DNA of 64,000 nucleotides from Bacteroidales bacterium (GTDB lineage: Bacteria; Bacteroidota; Bacteroidia; Bacteroidales; NBLH01): positions 1 through 64,000 of the forward strand of contig JAFGWC010000074.1 of NCBI GenBank assembly GCA_016937695.1. Direction: 5' to 3'. Positions 36,518-46,937 of the stretch are shown here, one piece after another (position 1 is the stretch's first letter; the number at the start of each line of letters is the position of its first letter). The notes under the pieces were generated by a model that was given only the letters and a program-made list of their open reading frames with translations, searched no databases and was not told the DNA's origin. A program made the translations under genes and the position numbers.

Positions 36518-37567
36518 ATGAACTTTAAGAAAGTTATTATATATATTTTTATTATTTCCTTTTACTTTCCAATTTATGGTCAGATAGGCGGAAACTCGAC
36601 TTACGATTTCTTAAATCTGACAAATTCAGCAAGAGTTGCTGCTCTTGGCGGTGATAATATTTCAATTCAGGATAGTGATTTAAATTTCGTTTATCATAAT
36701 CCGGCCTTGCTAAATAATTCAATGTCAAACAATATTGTAATTAATTACGTTAATTATTTTGCTGATATTAATTACGGATATGCTGCCTATGCTAAAAATT
36801 TAAGTAAATTAGGAATTTTTGCTGCCGGAATTCATTATATAAATTACGGTAAATTTATTGAAGCTGACTATACAGGAAATATTATTGGTGAATTTAAAGC
36901 TTACGAACTTGCCTTAAATATTTTCTGCTCCAAACCATTGCTAGACAGTATTTTAACCGCCGGGATTAATTTAAAACCAATATATTCGAAACTGGAAAAA
37001 TATAGTTCTTTTGGTTTGGCTCTCGATTTTGGATTATCTTATAATAGCAATAGCAAACTATTTTCTGCAGGATTAGTTATTAAAAACATTGGGCATCAAA
37101 TAAAACCATATACTCAAGGAAATTATGAGCCATTACCATTCGATATTCAATTAGGTTTAACACAAAAACTATCTCATGCGCCTTTCAGATTTTCAGTTTT
37201 ATTACACCACTTATATATCTGGGATTTAACTTATAATATAAATGCAAATCAAGCATTTTCAACTGCATCAAACACAACATTAGAACAAACAGGCACTAAC
37301 TTCTTCGACAAGGTATTCAGACACTCAATTTTCAGTTTAGAATTTATTCCTACTAAAAATTTTATTTTAATGGTTGGATATAATCATCAAAAAAGGAAAG
37401 AAATGTTAGTTTTAACCAAACCTTTTCTTGTTGGTTATTCATGGGGTTTACAAATTAAAATATCTAAATTTAAAATCAGTTATAGTCAGTCTATTTTACA
37501 TCTGGCCGGAATCTCAAATCATATATCACTAAATCTAAATTTAAATAATTTCTATAGAAGGTTTTAA
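36518..37567 (+). CDS. porQ: Type IX secretion system outer-membrane protein PorQ
   Basis: A 349-residue protein with a signal peptide (IIYIFIISFYFPIYGQ, cut after about 22). The start of the mature part (STYDFLNLTNSARVAALGGD) and NFVYHNPALLNNSMSNNIVI are typical of PorQ. YGKFIEADYTGNIIGEFKAY and AGINLKPIYSKLEKYSSFGL fit its FadL/PorV-like barrel. In the type IX system PorQ contributes to the outer-membrane attachment machinery together with PorU, PorV and PorZ. None of the other por genes are in the window. The length fits PorQ (about 340 residues). It supports a Bacteroidota with type IX secretion. Confidence 0.82.
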   Translation: MNFKKVIIYIFIISFYFPIYGQIGGNSTYDFLNLTNSARVAALGGDNISIQDSDLNFVYHNPALLNNSMSNNIVINYVNYFADINYGYAAYAKNLSKLGIFAAGIHYINYGKFIEADYTGNIIGEFKAYELALNIFCSKPLLDSILTAGINLKPIYSKLEKYSSFGLALDFGLSYNSNSKLFSAGLVIKNIGHQIKPYTQGNYEPLPFDIQLGLTQKLSHAPFRFSVLLHHLYIWDLTYNINANQAFSTASNTTLEQTGTNFFDKVFRHSIFSLEFIPTKNFILMVGYNHQKRKEMLVLTKPFLVGYSWGLQIKISKFKISYSQSILHLAGISNHISLNLNLNNFYRRF

Positions 37568-37572
37568 TAAAA

Positions 37573-37593
37573 AAAACAGGACTTTCATCCTGC
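37573..37593. terminator. Terminator between convergent porQ and EF-G-like gene
   Basis: CAGGA (37577-37581) pairs with TCCTG (37588-37592). On the minus strand it is followed by T8, so it mainly serves the EF-G-like gene; on the plus strand the T-run is short. The stem is only about 5-7 bp. Confidence 0.6.
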
Positions 37594-37619
37594 TTTCAAA
37601 ATATCATAATAAAAATCTC

Positions 37620-39773
37620 TTAATCTTCTTGTTCAGCTTCATAAGCCTTAAGTAGTTCATCTTGAATTTCATGAGAAACAGGACTATATTCAGCAAATTT
37701 CATTGAAAAAGTTGCTCGCCCGTTAGTTAAAGAACTTAAGGCAGTTGAATATTTACCAACTTCAGCTAAAGGAACTTTCGCCATTATTTTTTCAAAACCT
37801 TTTTCGCTGCTCATTCCTGAAATAATTGCTCTTCTTCCTTGCAAATCACTCATAACATCTCCCATTCTGTCTGAAGGCACAAGAACTTCCATATCATAAA
37901 TAGGTTCAAGAATTTTTGGTCCTGCTTTTTTAAATGCATCAGAAAATGCTTTTGCACCTGCAAGTTTAAACGAAATTTCATTTGAATCAACAGGGTGCAT
38001 TTTCCCATCATAAACACTAACTCTAATATCTCGAGCATATGAACCTGTTAATGGTCCTTCTTCCATTTTTTCCATTAAACCCTTCAAAATAGCAGGCATA
38101 AATCTGGTATCGATAACTCCACCTACAATGCAGTTATAAAATACAAGTTTACCGCCCCATGCTAAAGGAATTTCTTCTTTATTTCTAACAGATACTTTTA
38201 TTTCTTTATCTCCAAACTTATAGCTAATCGGATCAGGTTTTCCTTCTTCATGGGGTTCAATAAACATATGAACTTCACCAAACTGACCAGAACCACCTGA
38301 TTGTTTTTTATGTCTATAATCTGCTTGTGCAGATTTTGTTATAGTCTCTCTATATGGTATTTTAGGTGCAATAAACTCTGTCTGTATTTTATGAATGGTT
38401 TCTAAATGCCATTTTACAGTATTTAAATGAAATTCACCTTGCCCATGAAGAATTAATTGCTTTAGCTCTTTAGAGTACTCTAAAATAACGGTAGGATCTT
38501 CTTCGTGCATTCGATGTAACACCTCACCTAATTTTTCATCATCAGATTCATTAACAACTTTTATTGCTGTTCTAAATTTTGGAGCAGGAAATTTCATTTC
38601 CGGAAATGCCCAATCTGCAGATTTTTCGTTTAAAGTATGATTTGTTTTTGTCTCTTTCAATTTAACCGTTGCACCAATGTCGCCTGCAACTAGTTTTTCA
38701 ATTTTTGTTCTATTTTTACCGGCGACCAAAAACAATTGCGATAATCTTTCTTTCGACTGCTTAACAGTATTTATTAAATCAAGACCTTCGGTTACAGAAC
38801 CTGACATTACTTTAAAATAAAGCACTTCTCCTAAGTGAGGTTCAATAGTGTTTTTAAAAATAAACAATGACACTGGTCCAGCCACATCACATTTAACTTC
38901 TTTTCCATCTTTTGTAATAGGAGAGGGCATTTGGTCAGGAGTTGGTGCTACATTTCCTAGAAATTCCATTAAACGTCTAACGCCCATATTTTTTTTAGCT
39001 GAAACACAAAAAACAGGAAATAAATCACGTTTAATTAAACCTTTTCTTATTCCAGACCTCATTTGGTCTTCAGATAAACTTTCCTTTTCGAAGAATATTT
39101 CCATTAATTCTTCATCATTCTCTGCTGCTGCTTCAATTAGTATTCCATTTAATTCCTTTGCTTTTTCAATTTCAGATTCAGGAATATCAATAATCTCTGG
39201 TTTTCCACCTTCAGCGCCCCATTTATACATTTTCATTAATAAAACATCCACTACGGCATTAAATTCAGTTCCTTGGTTAACAGGATATTGAACAACTACT
39301 ACTTTCTTACCAAATGATTGTTTTATATCTTCTAGTGATTTATCAAAATTTGAATGTTCATTGTCTAACTGATTAACAACAAAAACGATTGGTTTTTTTA
39401 ATTTTTCAGAATGTCTCCAAATAATTTCAGTACCAGTTTCAACACCATGTTGAGCATTTATAAGCATTAATCCTGTATCAACTACATGCAATGCAGATAT
39501 AACTCCACCGATAAAATCATCAGCGCCTGGTGTATCAATTATATTTATTTTTTTTCCTAACCATTCAGTATATAGAACCGTTGAAAAAACTGAACTTCCT
39601 CTATCGTGTTCTATTTCATGATAATCAGACACAGTGTTTTTTTGGCTTACATCACCTCTTCTATTAATAACACCGCCTTCAAACAACATAGATTCTGCCA
39701 ATGTCGTTTTCCCTAATCCGGCATTCCCTAGCAAGGCTAAGTTCCGGATCTCATTTGTTTGATAAATTTTCAT
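37620..39773 (-). CDS. EF-G paralogue (EF-G-like translational GTPase)
   Basis: A 717-residue translation-factor GTPase, distinct from fusA at 58436-60538. All EF-G domains are present: G domain (LLGNAGLGKTTLAE, DTPGADDFIGG, VVNQLDNEH), domain II, and domains III-V (CIVGGVIDTRFMPAILKGLM, VSVYDGKMHPVDSNEISFKL, GDVMSDLQGRRAIISGMSSE). Switch II carries Ala in DTPGA where classical EF-G has the catalytic His of DTPGH, and the switch I block is DRGSS instead of ERGIT. A replaced His is known for the EF-G-like subfamily (cd04170 type), in which some members serve ribosome recycling or stress roles; the role here is unknown. It stands alone with its own promoter and terminator. Confidence 0.9.
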   Translation of the reverse strand: MKIYQTNEIRNLALLGNAGLGKTTLAESMLFEGGVINRRGDVSQKNTVSDYHEIEHDRGSSVFSTVLYTEWLGKKINIIDTPGADDFIGGVISALHVVDTGLMLINAQHGVETGTEIIWRHSEKLKKPIVFVVNQLDNEHSNFDKSLEDIKQSFGKKVVVVQYPVNQGTEFNAVVDVLLMKMYKWGAEGGKPEIIDIPESEIEKAKELNGILIEAAAENDEELMEIFFEKESLSEDQMRSGIRKGLIKRDLFPVFCVSAKKNMGVRRLMEFLGNVAPTPDQMPSPITKDGKEVKCDVAGPVSLFIFKNTIEPHLGEVLYFKVMSGSVTEGLDLINTVKQSKERLSQLFLVAGKNRTKIEKLVAGDIGATVKLKETKTNHTLNEKSADWAFPEMKFPAPKFRTAIKVVNESDDEKLGEVLHRMHEEDPTVILEYSKELKQLILHGQGEFHLNTVKWHLETIHKIQTEFIAPKIPYRETITKSAQADYRHKKQSGGSGQFGEVHMFIEPHEEGKPDPISYKFGDKEIKVSVRNKEEIPLAWGGKLVFYNCIVGGVIDTRFMPAILKGLMEKMEEGPLTGSYARDIRVSVYDGKMHPVDSNEISFKLAGAKAFSDAFKKAGPKILEPIYDMEVLVPSDRMGDVMSDLQGRRAIISGMSSEKGFEKIMAKVPLAEVGKYSTALSSLTNGRATFSMKFAEYSPVSHEIQDELLKAYEAEQED

Positions 39774-39822
39774 TCTATAGGCTTTAATATGTTAATATTT
39801 CTCAATCAAAAAATTAAGTAGC

Positions 39823-39853
39823 CAAATTTAACAATTATTTACAAATTTACAAG
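39823..39853 (-). promoter_or_regulatory. Candidate promoter of the EF-G-like gene
   Basis: On the minus strand TAAATTTG (39823-39830) matches the -7 element. ACTTG (TTG-type -33, at 39850-39854) is 19 bases upstream, the usual spacing. It lies about 50 bases before the start codon. The rest of the 436-base gap 39774-40209 is AT-rich with no gene or hairpin. Confidence 0.45.
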
Positions 39854-40209
39854 TTCAAAGCTCTTTATATATAAGGATTTTTTAAACTTAAAATTTAATT
39901 TTTATAAATGATATAATATTAGCTTTAGTTTATGATTTACAAACAATTAATAAGAACAAATATTTGTAAATATTATTATATACGAGTTGTTTTTGAAATT
40001 TAACTGTTCTCTAACATAATACAATAATATCTAATCTCTATTTATTTTCAGGAAGTTTGTATTTCTATTAGTCAAGGTCTTAAAATTAATCCTTTAAATT
40101 TCTTAACATCAGCACATTATACCGAACAACGATAAAATTGAAGTTTAAATATAAATGCTTCTACAAAGCTTTTATATTTAAAATAATCTCTATATTTATT
40201 ATATATATT

Positions 40210-41652
40210 TTAGATGTTAATTAAATCTTTGTAGTTTTCATACCTTTCTAATATTTCTATAACATATCGGTATGGTTCATCGCCACGACAGTATCCGTAT
40301 TTTACATCTGGATCAGTATAATACTTAGGGTTAGATTTGTATAAAATATAAATATCAACATTATCTTTCCATAAGTTTGGATTTTTTCCATGTTTCCCTG
40401 CTAAAGTTCGGGCATCTTCAATATGGCCTGCGCCTGCGTTATATGAAGCTAAAACAAATTTAACTCTTTCGGTAGAATCAGGGATTATCTTTTTAAAATA
40501 TTTATCTAGCCATTTTAGATATTTAATACCAGCAACAATATTTTCTTCTGGCGGCGAATCTTTAGTAACTCCAAATCTATCAGCAGTTACAGGCATTAAT
40601 TGCATCAAACCGTATGCGCCAGCCCACGATTCGGCTTGTGGATTAAATCTTGACTCGGTATATACTAATGAGGCGAGTAAACGCCAATCCCAGCCAACTA
40701 TTTTGCTTTTACTCTTCAAATATTCATCATAAATAGAAATTCCACCTCCTGTAGATGAATTGTAATTACTATTAGCTATTTGTGAGCTACGTGTATTCTT
40801 AAAGTATTTGTTATATAGAATTACGTATTTCTTATTCGACTTAAATTTCTTCAGCCAATTATTAATTTCCTTTAAAATTCCTTTTGATTCTTTTCTAACT
40901 GCCCATGCAATATTTTGCTCAAAACTTATAGGCGTTTCAATATCAATATTGCTATAATATGTTTGATTAACCATTGCAACATGCTCATCGCTAATTGTAT
41001 AATCAATTTCACCTTCAGAAACTTTTTTTATTAGCTCATCTGTTAAATGTTTTTTATCTCCTATAAAATGTATTGTATCACCTATTTCATCTGACAAACT
41101 CCTCAATCTATCACAAAATGCAGAATTACTTTCTACAACAATTTGTTTATTTACAAGATCTAATGGTGATCTTATTAATGAGTCCTCTATTTGCGAATTC
41201 GATAAAACATACCAATTTTTGGGTTTTCTTTGAACTAGAACTTGTCTTGTTTGAAGAAGTGGCTTTGTAAATTGCAGAAATTTTGTTCTTTCTTTTGTAA
41301 CGGTTAAGCCCATTGCTATAATATCGCATTCTTTATTTTGTAAGGCTTTAAATGTTTTTTCTAAATTATGATTGATTTTTATCTCAAGCTCAACGCCAAT
41401 ATTATCTGCAAATAGCTTGATTAATTCATAGTGGTAACCAAGTGGTTGACCTCGATAAATAAAATAATCAATTGAGTTAAAGTCAGTTATAACAACAAGC
41501 TTTCCTCTCTTTTTTATCAATTCAATATCAGTTAGATTACCTTTATTTGATTTATTTTTTCTTTTTTCTGATAAATTGCAATTCTCAAAAATTATAGTGG
41601 ATATTAATAATAGCAGAAATAAAGAAATAATTTTAAATTTTAACTTATTCAT
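40210..41652 (-). CDS. MltF-like membrane-bound lytic transglycosylase (substrate-binding plus SLT domains)
   Basis: Two domains make the MltF type. A periplasmic solute-binding-like domain (residues about 40-290, with GKLVVITDFNSIDYFIYRGQ and KERTKFLQFTKPLLQTRQVL) is fused to a lytic transglycosylase SLT domain (about 320-470). SLT motifs are LLASLVYTESRFNPQAES (catalytic Glu in TES), GAYGLMQLMPVTADRFG and ILASYNAGAGH-type VLASYNAGAGHIEDA. SLT enzymes cleave the MurNAc-GlcNAc bond, leaving 1,6-anhydro-MurNAc. I use ATG 41652, which starts a lipoprotein-like signal ending in FENC; the upstream ATG at 41691 would only add an untypical leader. The Porin_10-type gene lies 107 bases upstream. Confidence 0.9.
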   Translation of the reverse strand: MNKLKFKIISLFLLLLISTIIFENCNLSEKRKNKSNKGNLTDIELIKKRGKLVVITDFNSIDYFIYRGQPLGYHYELIKLFADNIGVELEIKINHNLEKTFKALQNKECDIIAMGLTVTKERTKFLQFTKPLLQTRQVLVQRKPKNWYVLSNSQIEDSLIRSPLDLVNKQIVVESNSAFCDRLRSLSDEIGDTIHFIGDKKHLTDELIKKVSEGEIDYTISDEHVAMVNQTYYSNIDIETPISFEQNIAWAVRKESKGILKEINNWLKKFKSNKKYVILYNKYFKNTRSSQIANSNYNSSTGGGISIYDEYLKSKSKIVGWDWRLLASLVYTESRFNPQAESWAGAYGLMQLMPVTADRFGVTKDSPPEENIVAGIKYLKWLDKYFKKIIPDSTERVKFVLASYNAGAGHIEDARTLAGKHGKNPNLWKDNVDIYILYKSNPKYYTDPDVKYGYCRGDEPYRYVIEILERYENYKDLINI

Positions 41653-41758
41653 CTGCATGATTTTCATGAAAGTTATTATTTCAAAAAGCAATTTTTGTTT
41701 AACAGAGTATCTGCACTAATATATAAAATTAAGACTTAAAACAAAAATTTAATTTAAA

Positions 41759-43666
41759 TTAATCATTAAAGCGCCAGAATGCGCCGAATTTGAAAGCTGT
41801 TGAATTTATTGGATAGTGATTTAAATTATATGCATACTCATTTCCTAAGAACTGTCCATTTATATGTTCAAATTTAATAAACAATGAAACTTCTCTTATT
41901 TTCATATTCAAAAAAGCATTTATTACAGGATATTCACCAACATTTATGTCATCACTCAAATAAAACTGTCCTGTTGCTGGCATATAAGACATTGACTTAT
42001 ATGCTGTACTGTATCTTAATTCATATCCTATCTGAGCAAACAATGCTTTTTTAAAGAAAAAGCTCTCGTAATACAATGAATGATAAATTGCTAATTGAGG
42101 AAGTCTCATAACATCCTCATTATCTGCAAATTGATAAATAATTTTGTTTTTAGATTTAAATCTCCATAAATTGAAATCTTTATGCGCTCTAAAAGATATA
42201 ATATTTAAATTGTTCACTAATTGATGTGGAATTGTGTCTAATCCAAAATAAACATAATTTTGATATTTACCTGCAGCAAATTCTATTTTTGTATGGATTG
42301 AAGGTATATTGACTCCGAATCGCAAAGAAGTATTTGTTTTTTCTTTAAATGAATTTTCCCAAATAAAGTTATTTGAATAATTAGATTGTTCATACAATAA
42401 TGGATTTGTTTTTTCGATTTTTGTTTTTAAATAAACATCAAAAGCTTCTTTACTTATTCCAAATAATTTATAAAAATTAAATTTTACAGTATAGTTTTCA
42501 TTTTTGAAACCATAAAAATAGTATTTCGCATTTATTGCAAATGCTATTTTCCCAAATTTACCAAAAATGTCAGAAACAGCTTTTGCACTTGTATAATATT
42601 CTGATTCATCAGTAAAAATATATCCTTTAAAAGAATAATATTTCATATTTTCTAAACTTGAACCAAAACTTGTTCTAAATTTTATGTTTTTTCTCGTTAT
42701 TTCTTTAAATGTCCAGATAAAAGTATTTTCAATTAATCTAAGATTTAAAGAATCTGATGTTTTTAAAGAATCTAAATATATATTTCTATAAAAACTATCT
42801 ACAGGACTTGCATCAGTATATTTTCTATAATTGTTCTCAATATTAAAAACATAATTTATCCTGCCAATTTCATGAAAAATTTCTTTATTTGTAGTATCAT
42901 TAACCAGTTCATAACTCTTAGTTCCAAACTTATATTCCTGAGAAACAAAAAAATCCCTTTTATAATATATAGAACTTGCTGCGCTTAATCTTGGCTCAGT
43001 AAACTCAGGACTTACATAAACAGTGTCAATAATACCTCCGTTTTCTTCTAGTCTGAATTTATTCCTAACAAAACTAGCATGCATCGAATATCTACTCCCA
43101 ATATAGCTTAAAAACGCATTGTATGAATGCAATGATGTTTGAGTATTAGCAAACTCACCTGCTGATGAATACAATCTATAATTAACTCCCAAATTCCATT
43201 TTTCATTTATATTTTGAGTATACAAAGCATTAACAGTATTTTCGTTTTTTTGTTTTTTGCCCATAATGTATTTAAGATCAAAATGAGGTTTTTTTGAAAA
43301 ATAATACTTCTGAGATTGCGCTGTTAATAAAAAAGGTTCAAAAGTTTCATCAAAAATAAAATCAGAATAATTGTTTTCTCTTTCAGAAAAAAAAATGTTT
43401 GACTTATTTTCAGATCCTAAATTTCCTAATGAAGTTGTAAAAATAGAATATTGATCTATTGGATTATATATATGAAAGTTGTCGATTATTGTATCTAACT
43501 CGATATAATTTTTTTGATATGCTTCATCAAGTTGCCATGAATAAAAATTTTCTGGCAATGAGTCTAAGTCCTGACTATAAGAATAATCAACGAAATTATT
43601 TATTAAAAAGACTAAAAATATTAATAATTTATATATTTTCACCAAATCATTATTAATTAAACTCAT
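41759..43666 (-). CDS. Putative porin (Porin_10 family) outer-membrane protein
   Basis: A 635-residue outer-membrane protein: signal peptide LLIFLVFLINNFVDYSYSQ, then the typical Bacteroidota putative-porin start (FYSWQLDEAYQKNYIELDTI, YNPIDQYSIFTTSLGNLGSE). Alternating strands follow to a final strand STAFKFGAFWRFND. The ATG at 43666 is used because the frame upstream starts only at TTG. Porin_10 proteins are predicted barrels of unknown substrate. It is transcribed in the same direction as the MltF-like gene, 107 bases apart, so they may share a transcript. It lies downstream of the ribosomal terminator. Confidence 0.8.
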   Translation of the reverse strand: MSLINNDLVKIYKLLIFLVFLINNFVDYSYSQDLDSLPENFYSWQLDEAYQKNYIELDTIIDNFHIYNPIDQYSIFTTSLGNLGSENKSNIFFSERENNYSDFIFDETFEPFLLTAQSQKYYFSKKPHFDLKYIMGKKQKNENTVNALYTQNINEKWNLGVNYRLYSSAGEFANTQTSLHSYNAFLSYIGSRYSMHASFVRNKFRLEENGGIIDTVYVSPEFTEPRLSAASSIYYKRDFFVSQEYKFGTKSYELVNDTTNKEIFHEIGRINYVFNIENNYRKYTDASPVDSFYRNIYLDSLKTSDSLNLRLIENTFIWTFKEITRKNIKFRTSFGSSLENMKYYSFKGYIFTDESEYYTSAKAVSDIFGKFGKIAFAINAKYYFYGFKNENYTVKFNFYKLFGISKEAFDVYLKTKIEKTNPLLYEQSNYSNNFIWENSFKEKTNTSLRFGVNIPSIHTKIEFAAGKYQNYVYFGLDTIPHQLVNNLNIISFRAHKDFNLWRFKSKNKIIYQFADNEDVMRLPQLAIYHSLYYESFFFKKALFAQIGYELRYSTAYKSMSYMPATGQFYLSDDINVGEYPVINAFLNMKIREVSLFIKFEHINGQFLGNEYAYNLNHYPINSTAFKFGAFWRFND

Positions 43667-43764
43667 ATTTAATAGATACAAAAATAAATAATCACAAAAT
43701 AAATAATTTTGCTAATTTAAACTCTATAAATTTATATTTATTATTTTTTTTGACAATTCTTAAA

Positions 43765-43794
43765 ATAAAAAAAGCTGCTTTAAAAAAAGCAGCT
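43765..43794 (-). terminator. Terminator of the ribosomal-protein cluster
   Basis: AGCTGCTTT (43773-43781) pairs with AAAGCAGCT (43786-43794). On the minus strand it is followed by a T-run (complement of A's at 43768-43772). It lies about 30 bases after rplQ and ends the long minus-strand cluster. Confidence 0.85.
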
Positions 43795-43825
43795 ATATAT
43801 ATTTTAATGTACTGAAAATCAAAAT

Positions 43826-44368
43826 CTATTCTTTTTCTTCAGTTTCATTTGCATCAAGTTCTTCAGATTTAGTTTCTTCTACTATATCTTTTACTTCTTC
43901 AACTTTTCCTTTCTTTGTTTCAACCACTTTTGAAGTTTCCGCAACTTTTTTACCTCGCCTAGAGCGTCTTGAAGTTTTCGATTTATCTTCTTTAGCTGCT
44001 AACATGTTTTCGTTAAAGTCAACTAATTCAATATAACACATATCAGCATTATCACCAAGTCTGTTTCCGGTTTTCAAAATCCGTGTGTATCCGCCTGGTC
44101 TTGTTCCTACTTTTACAGCAACTTCTCGAAAAAGTTCAGTAACCGCAAACTTATCTTTCAAATAACTAAAAACCATTCGTCTTGAATGAGTTGAATCATC
44201 TTTTGATTTAGTTATTAAAGGTTCAACATACATTCTTAAAGCTTTAGCTTTAGCTACAGTAGTCTGAATTCTTTTATGAAGTATTAGCGATGATGCCATA
44301 TTTGACAACATTGCTTTTCTGTGTGCAGTTTTTCTACCTAAATGATTGAATTTCTTTCTATGTCTCAT
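43826..44368 (-). CDS. rplQ: 50S ribosomal protein L17
   Basis: L17, 180 residues, a large-subunit protein near the exit tunnel. The core is conserved ([55 protein letters not shown]). After about residue 130 there is a long Lys/Glu-rich extension ([15 protein letters not shown] to EETEEKE) that E. coli L17 lacks but that is common in Bacteroidota. It is the last gene of the cluster, 5 bases after rpoA, and is followed by a terminator. Confidence 0.96.
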   Translation of the reverse strand: MRHRKKFNHLGRKTAHRKAMLSNMASSLILHKRIQTTVAKAKALRMYVEPLITKSKDDSTHSRRMVFSYLKDKFAVTELFREVAVKVGTRPGGYTRILKTGNRLGDNADMCYIELVDFNENMLAAKEDKSKTSRRSRRGKKVAETSKVVETKKGKVEEVKDIVEETKSEELDANETEEKE

Positions 44369-44373
44369 CCTGA

Positions 44374-45366
44374 TTATTCCTTGTCTAATTTATACTTTGA
44401 TATATCCATTCCGAAATTCAGACTCATTGTTACAAGTAAATCATCTAATTCTGTTAAAGATTTCTTTCCAAAGTTTCTAAATTTCAATAAGTCATTTTTG
44501 TTATATACAACTAAATCGCCTAACGTATCAACATCGGCAGCTTTTAAACAATTTAATGCTCTAACAGACAAGTCCATATCAACAAGTCTTGTTTTTAACA
44601 TTTGGCGCATATGTAATACTTCTTCGTCAAATTCTTCATTTTCATAATTCTCTTCAGAATCTAATGTTATTTTCTCATCTGAGAACAACATAAAATGATG
44701 AATAAGTATTTTTGCGGCTTCTTTTAAAGCTTCTTTAGGATGAATAGATCCATCACTGCTAATTTCAAAAATAAGTTTTTCATAGTCAGTTTTTTGCTCA
44801 ACTCTATAATTTTCAATAGAAAATTTAACATTTTTTATTGGTGTAAAAATAGAATCTATAGCAATAACACCTAATTCAACATCACTCTTTTTGTTTTCTT
44901 CTGCTGGAACATATCCTCTACCTTTATTTATCGACAGTGTTATTTGTAATTTCACATCCGGTTCCATCCTACAAATTACTTGTTCCGGATTTAAAATTTC
45001 AAAGTTTGTCATAAATCGACCTATATCCTCTGCTTTAAATACTTCTTGGCCTGATATAGTTATAGAAACCACTTCTTCATCTTCATTTTCGATTTTTTGC
45101 TTAAATCGAATTTGTTTAAGATTAAGTATTATTTCAGTAACGTCCTCCATTACTCCAGTAATTGCAGAAAATTCGTGATTAACGCCCTCTATTTTTAGAG
45201 AAGTTATAGCAAAACCTTCTAATGAAGATAACAATATCCTCCTTAGTGCATTTCCTATAGTAATACCGTAACCAGGCTCTAACGGACGAAATTCAAATAT
45301 TCCTTTGAAATCATCAGATTCAAGCATGATAACCTTGTCGGGTTTTTGAAAAGCTAAAATCGCCAT
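44374..45366 (-). CDS. rpoA: RNA polymerase alpha subunit
   Basis: Assembles the RNA polymerase core and contacts promoters and activators. 330 residues: the N-terminal domain (about 1-235) with [20 protein letters not shown] and [20 protein letters not shown], an acidic linker with [15 protein letters not shown], and the C-terminal helix-hairpin-helix domain (about 265-315, [39 protein letters not shown]). Length is normal. It is followed by rplQ and preceded by rpsD, the classical alpha operon order. Confidence 0.98.
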   Translation of the reverse strand: MAILAFQKPDKVIMLESDDFKGIFEFRPLEPGYGITIGNALRRILLSSLEGFAITSLKIEGVNHEFSAITGVMEDVTEIILNLKQIRFKQKIENEDEEVVSITISGQEVFKAEDIGRFMTNFEILNPEQVICRMEPDVKLQITLSINKGRGYVPAEENKKSDVELGVIAIDSIFTPIKNVKFSIENYRVEQKTDYEKLIFEISSDGSIHPKEALKEAAKILIHHFMLFSDEKITLDSEENYENEEFDEEVLHMRQMLKTRLVDMDLSVRALNCLKAADVDTLGDLVVYNKNDLLKFRNFGKKSLTELDDLLVTMSLNFGMDISKYKLDKE

Positions 45367-45382
45367 AAGTTATCTTTTATTT

Positions 45383-45985
45383 TTATTTAGAGTATAATTC
45401 AACTATTAGTTGTTCTTTAATATTCTCAGGTATTTCTGATCTCTCAGGAATATTCATAAATTTCCCTGATTTAAGAGAAGAATCCCATTCTAACCAAGCA
45501 TAATTAGCTCGGCTTGTTAATGAGTTTGTAATACTTTCCAATGATTTTGATTTTTCTCTTACACTGATAATATCACCTGCTTTCAATGTATAAGAAGGTA
45601 TATTAACATTACTTCCATTAACAGAAATGTGTCTATGAGATACCAATTGTCTCGCACCATCCCTCGAAGGGGCTAATCCTAATCTGTAAACAACATTGTC
45701 CAATCGGCTTTCTAATAATTGAAGCAGTACTTCACCAGTAATACCTTTACTACTTGATGCTTTCTTAAATAAATTTGAGAATTGCTTTTCTAAAACACCA
45801 TAAGTATATTTAACTTTTTGTTTCTCTTTTAATTGTAATGCATATTCAGAAAGTTTTCTTCTTCTTCTTCCATTACCATGCATCCCTGGCAAATAATTTT
45901 TTTTCTCTAAATACTTATCTGCTCCATATATTGCTTCGCCAAATTTTCTAGCAATTTTTGTTTTTGGTCCTCTATATCTTGCCAT
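45383..45985 (-). CDS. rpsD: 30S ribosomal protein S4
   Basis: S4, 200 residues, an early-assembling 16S-binding protein. The N-terminus [19 protein letters not shown], the [20 protein letters not shown] block and the S4 RNA-binding domain [20 protein letters not shown] then [11 protein letters not shown] are clear. The Cys zinc-site residues of some S4 proteins are absent. 16 bases upstream of rpoA and 24 after rpsK. In other bacteria S4 regulates the alpha operon; no site for this was identified. Confidence 0.98.
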   Translation of the reverse strand: MARYRGPKTKIARKFGEAIYGADKYLEKKNYLPGMHGNGRRRRKLSEYALQLKEKQKVKYTYGVLEKQFSNLFKKASSSKGITGEVLLQLLESRLDNVVYRLGLAPSRDGARQLVSHRHISVNGSNVNIPSYTLKAGDIISVREKSKSLESITNSLTSRANYAWLEWDSSLKSGKFMNIPERSEIPENIKEQLIVELYSK

Positions 45986-46009
45986 CAGGTTCTATTTCGA
46001 TTATTTAAA

Positions 46010-46399
46010 TTAAACTCTTCTTCTCTTAGGAGGTCTGCAACCATTATGTGGCAATGGTGTAACATCCATTATTTCTGTAACGGTTATACCTGAACCACTT
46101 ATTGATCTAATAGCTGATTCTCTACCGTTTCCTGGCCCTTTTACATACACTTTAACTTTTCTTAAGCCAAGATCATATGCAACTTTCGAACAGTCCTGTG
46201 CAGCAACTTGTGCAGCATATGGAGTATTCTTCTTTGAACCCCTAAAGCCTTTTTTCCCAGCTGACGACCACGATATTACTTGCCCTTGTTTATTTGTTAA
46301 AGTAATTATGATATTGTTAAAAGATGAATGAATATGCGCTTGGCCTATTGCTTCAACCTTAACAACTCTTTTTTTAGAAACTCTAATTTTCTTTGCCAT
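46010..46399 (-). CDS. rpsK: 30S ribosomal protein S11
   Basis: S11, 129 residues, a platform protein of the small subunit near the mRNA exit. [40 protein letters not shown] and [20 protein letters not shown] are conserved, and the end [18 protein letters not shown] is diagnostic. 9 bases after rpsM. No anomalies. Confidence 0.98.
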   Translation of the reverse strand: MAKKIRVSKKRVVKVEAIGQAHIHSSFNNIIITLTNKQGQVISWSSAGKKGFRGSKKNTPYAAQVAAQDCSKVAYDLGLRKVKVYVKGPGNGRESAIRSISGSGITVTEIMDVTPLPHNGCRPPKRRRV

Positions 46400-46408
46400 A
46401 ATTAAATA

Positions 46409-46786
46409 TTATTTAGTCGCTTTTTTCTTATTAGCAATTGTTTTACGTTTACCTTTTCGGGTTCTAGCATTGTTTTTGGTATGTTGTCCTCTTGTAGGCA
46501 AACCTACTCTATGTCTAATTCCGCGGTAACTACCAATATCCATTAGTCGCTTAATATTCATTTGGATTTCAGATCTCAGTTCACCTTCAACCTTCATTTC
46601 ATCATTTATTATGCTTCTGATATTAGCTTTTTGATCATCAGACCAATCTTTTACTTTGAGATTAACATCAATTTCAGCTTTTTGTAAAACTTTTACTGCT
46701 AAACTTCTGCCTATTCCAAATATATAGGTCAAAGCAATTTCTCCTCGTTTATTATCAGGAATATCAACTCCTACTATTCTAGCCAT
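46409..46786 (-). CDS. rpsM: 30S ribosomal protein S13
   Basis: S13, 125 residues, in the head of the small subunit; it contacts the tRNA and forms bridges to the large subunit. [29 protein letters not shown], and [20 protein letters not shown] with [12 protein letters not shown] are the family blocks. First gene after the small L36 gene, 26 bases apart. Normal length. Confidence 0.98.
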   Translation of the reverse strand: MARIVGVDIPDNKRGEIALTYIFGIGRSLAVKVLQKAEIDVNLKVKDWSDDQKANIRSIINDEMKVEGELRSEIQMNIKRLMDIGSYRGIRHRVGLPTRGQHTKNNARTRKGKRKTIANKKKATK

Positions 46787-46812
46787 ATATTTTTAAATTT
46801 AATAATTAGAAA

Positions 46813-46929
46813 TTATCCTTGACGTTGTTTATACTTTGGATTTTTCTTATTAATAATGTAAATTCTTCCTTTGCGTTTTACAATTTTGCAATCGGCAGTA
46901 CGCTTTTTTACTGATGTTCTTACTTTCAT
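46813..46929 (-). CDS. rpmJ: 50S ribosomal protein L36
   Basis: A 38-residue gene starting at ATG 46929 and ending TAA 46813: [20 protein letters not shown], then [18 protein letters not shown]. It has only one Cys (DC), whereas the zinc-binding L36 form has CxxC...C...H, so this is the non-zinc type typical of Bacteroidota. It sits in its usual place between infA and rpsM. Confidence 0.95.
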   Translation of the reverse strand: MKVRTSVKKRTADCKIVKRKGRIYIINKKNPKYKQRQG

Positions 46930-46937
46930 AACTTAAA

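Noticed and set aside
40210-41652. Amino-acid ABC transporter binding protein
   Set aside because: The C-terminal SLT transglycosylase domain and the lack of ABC genes show it is MltF-like.
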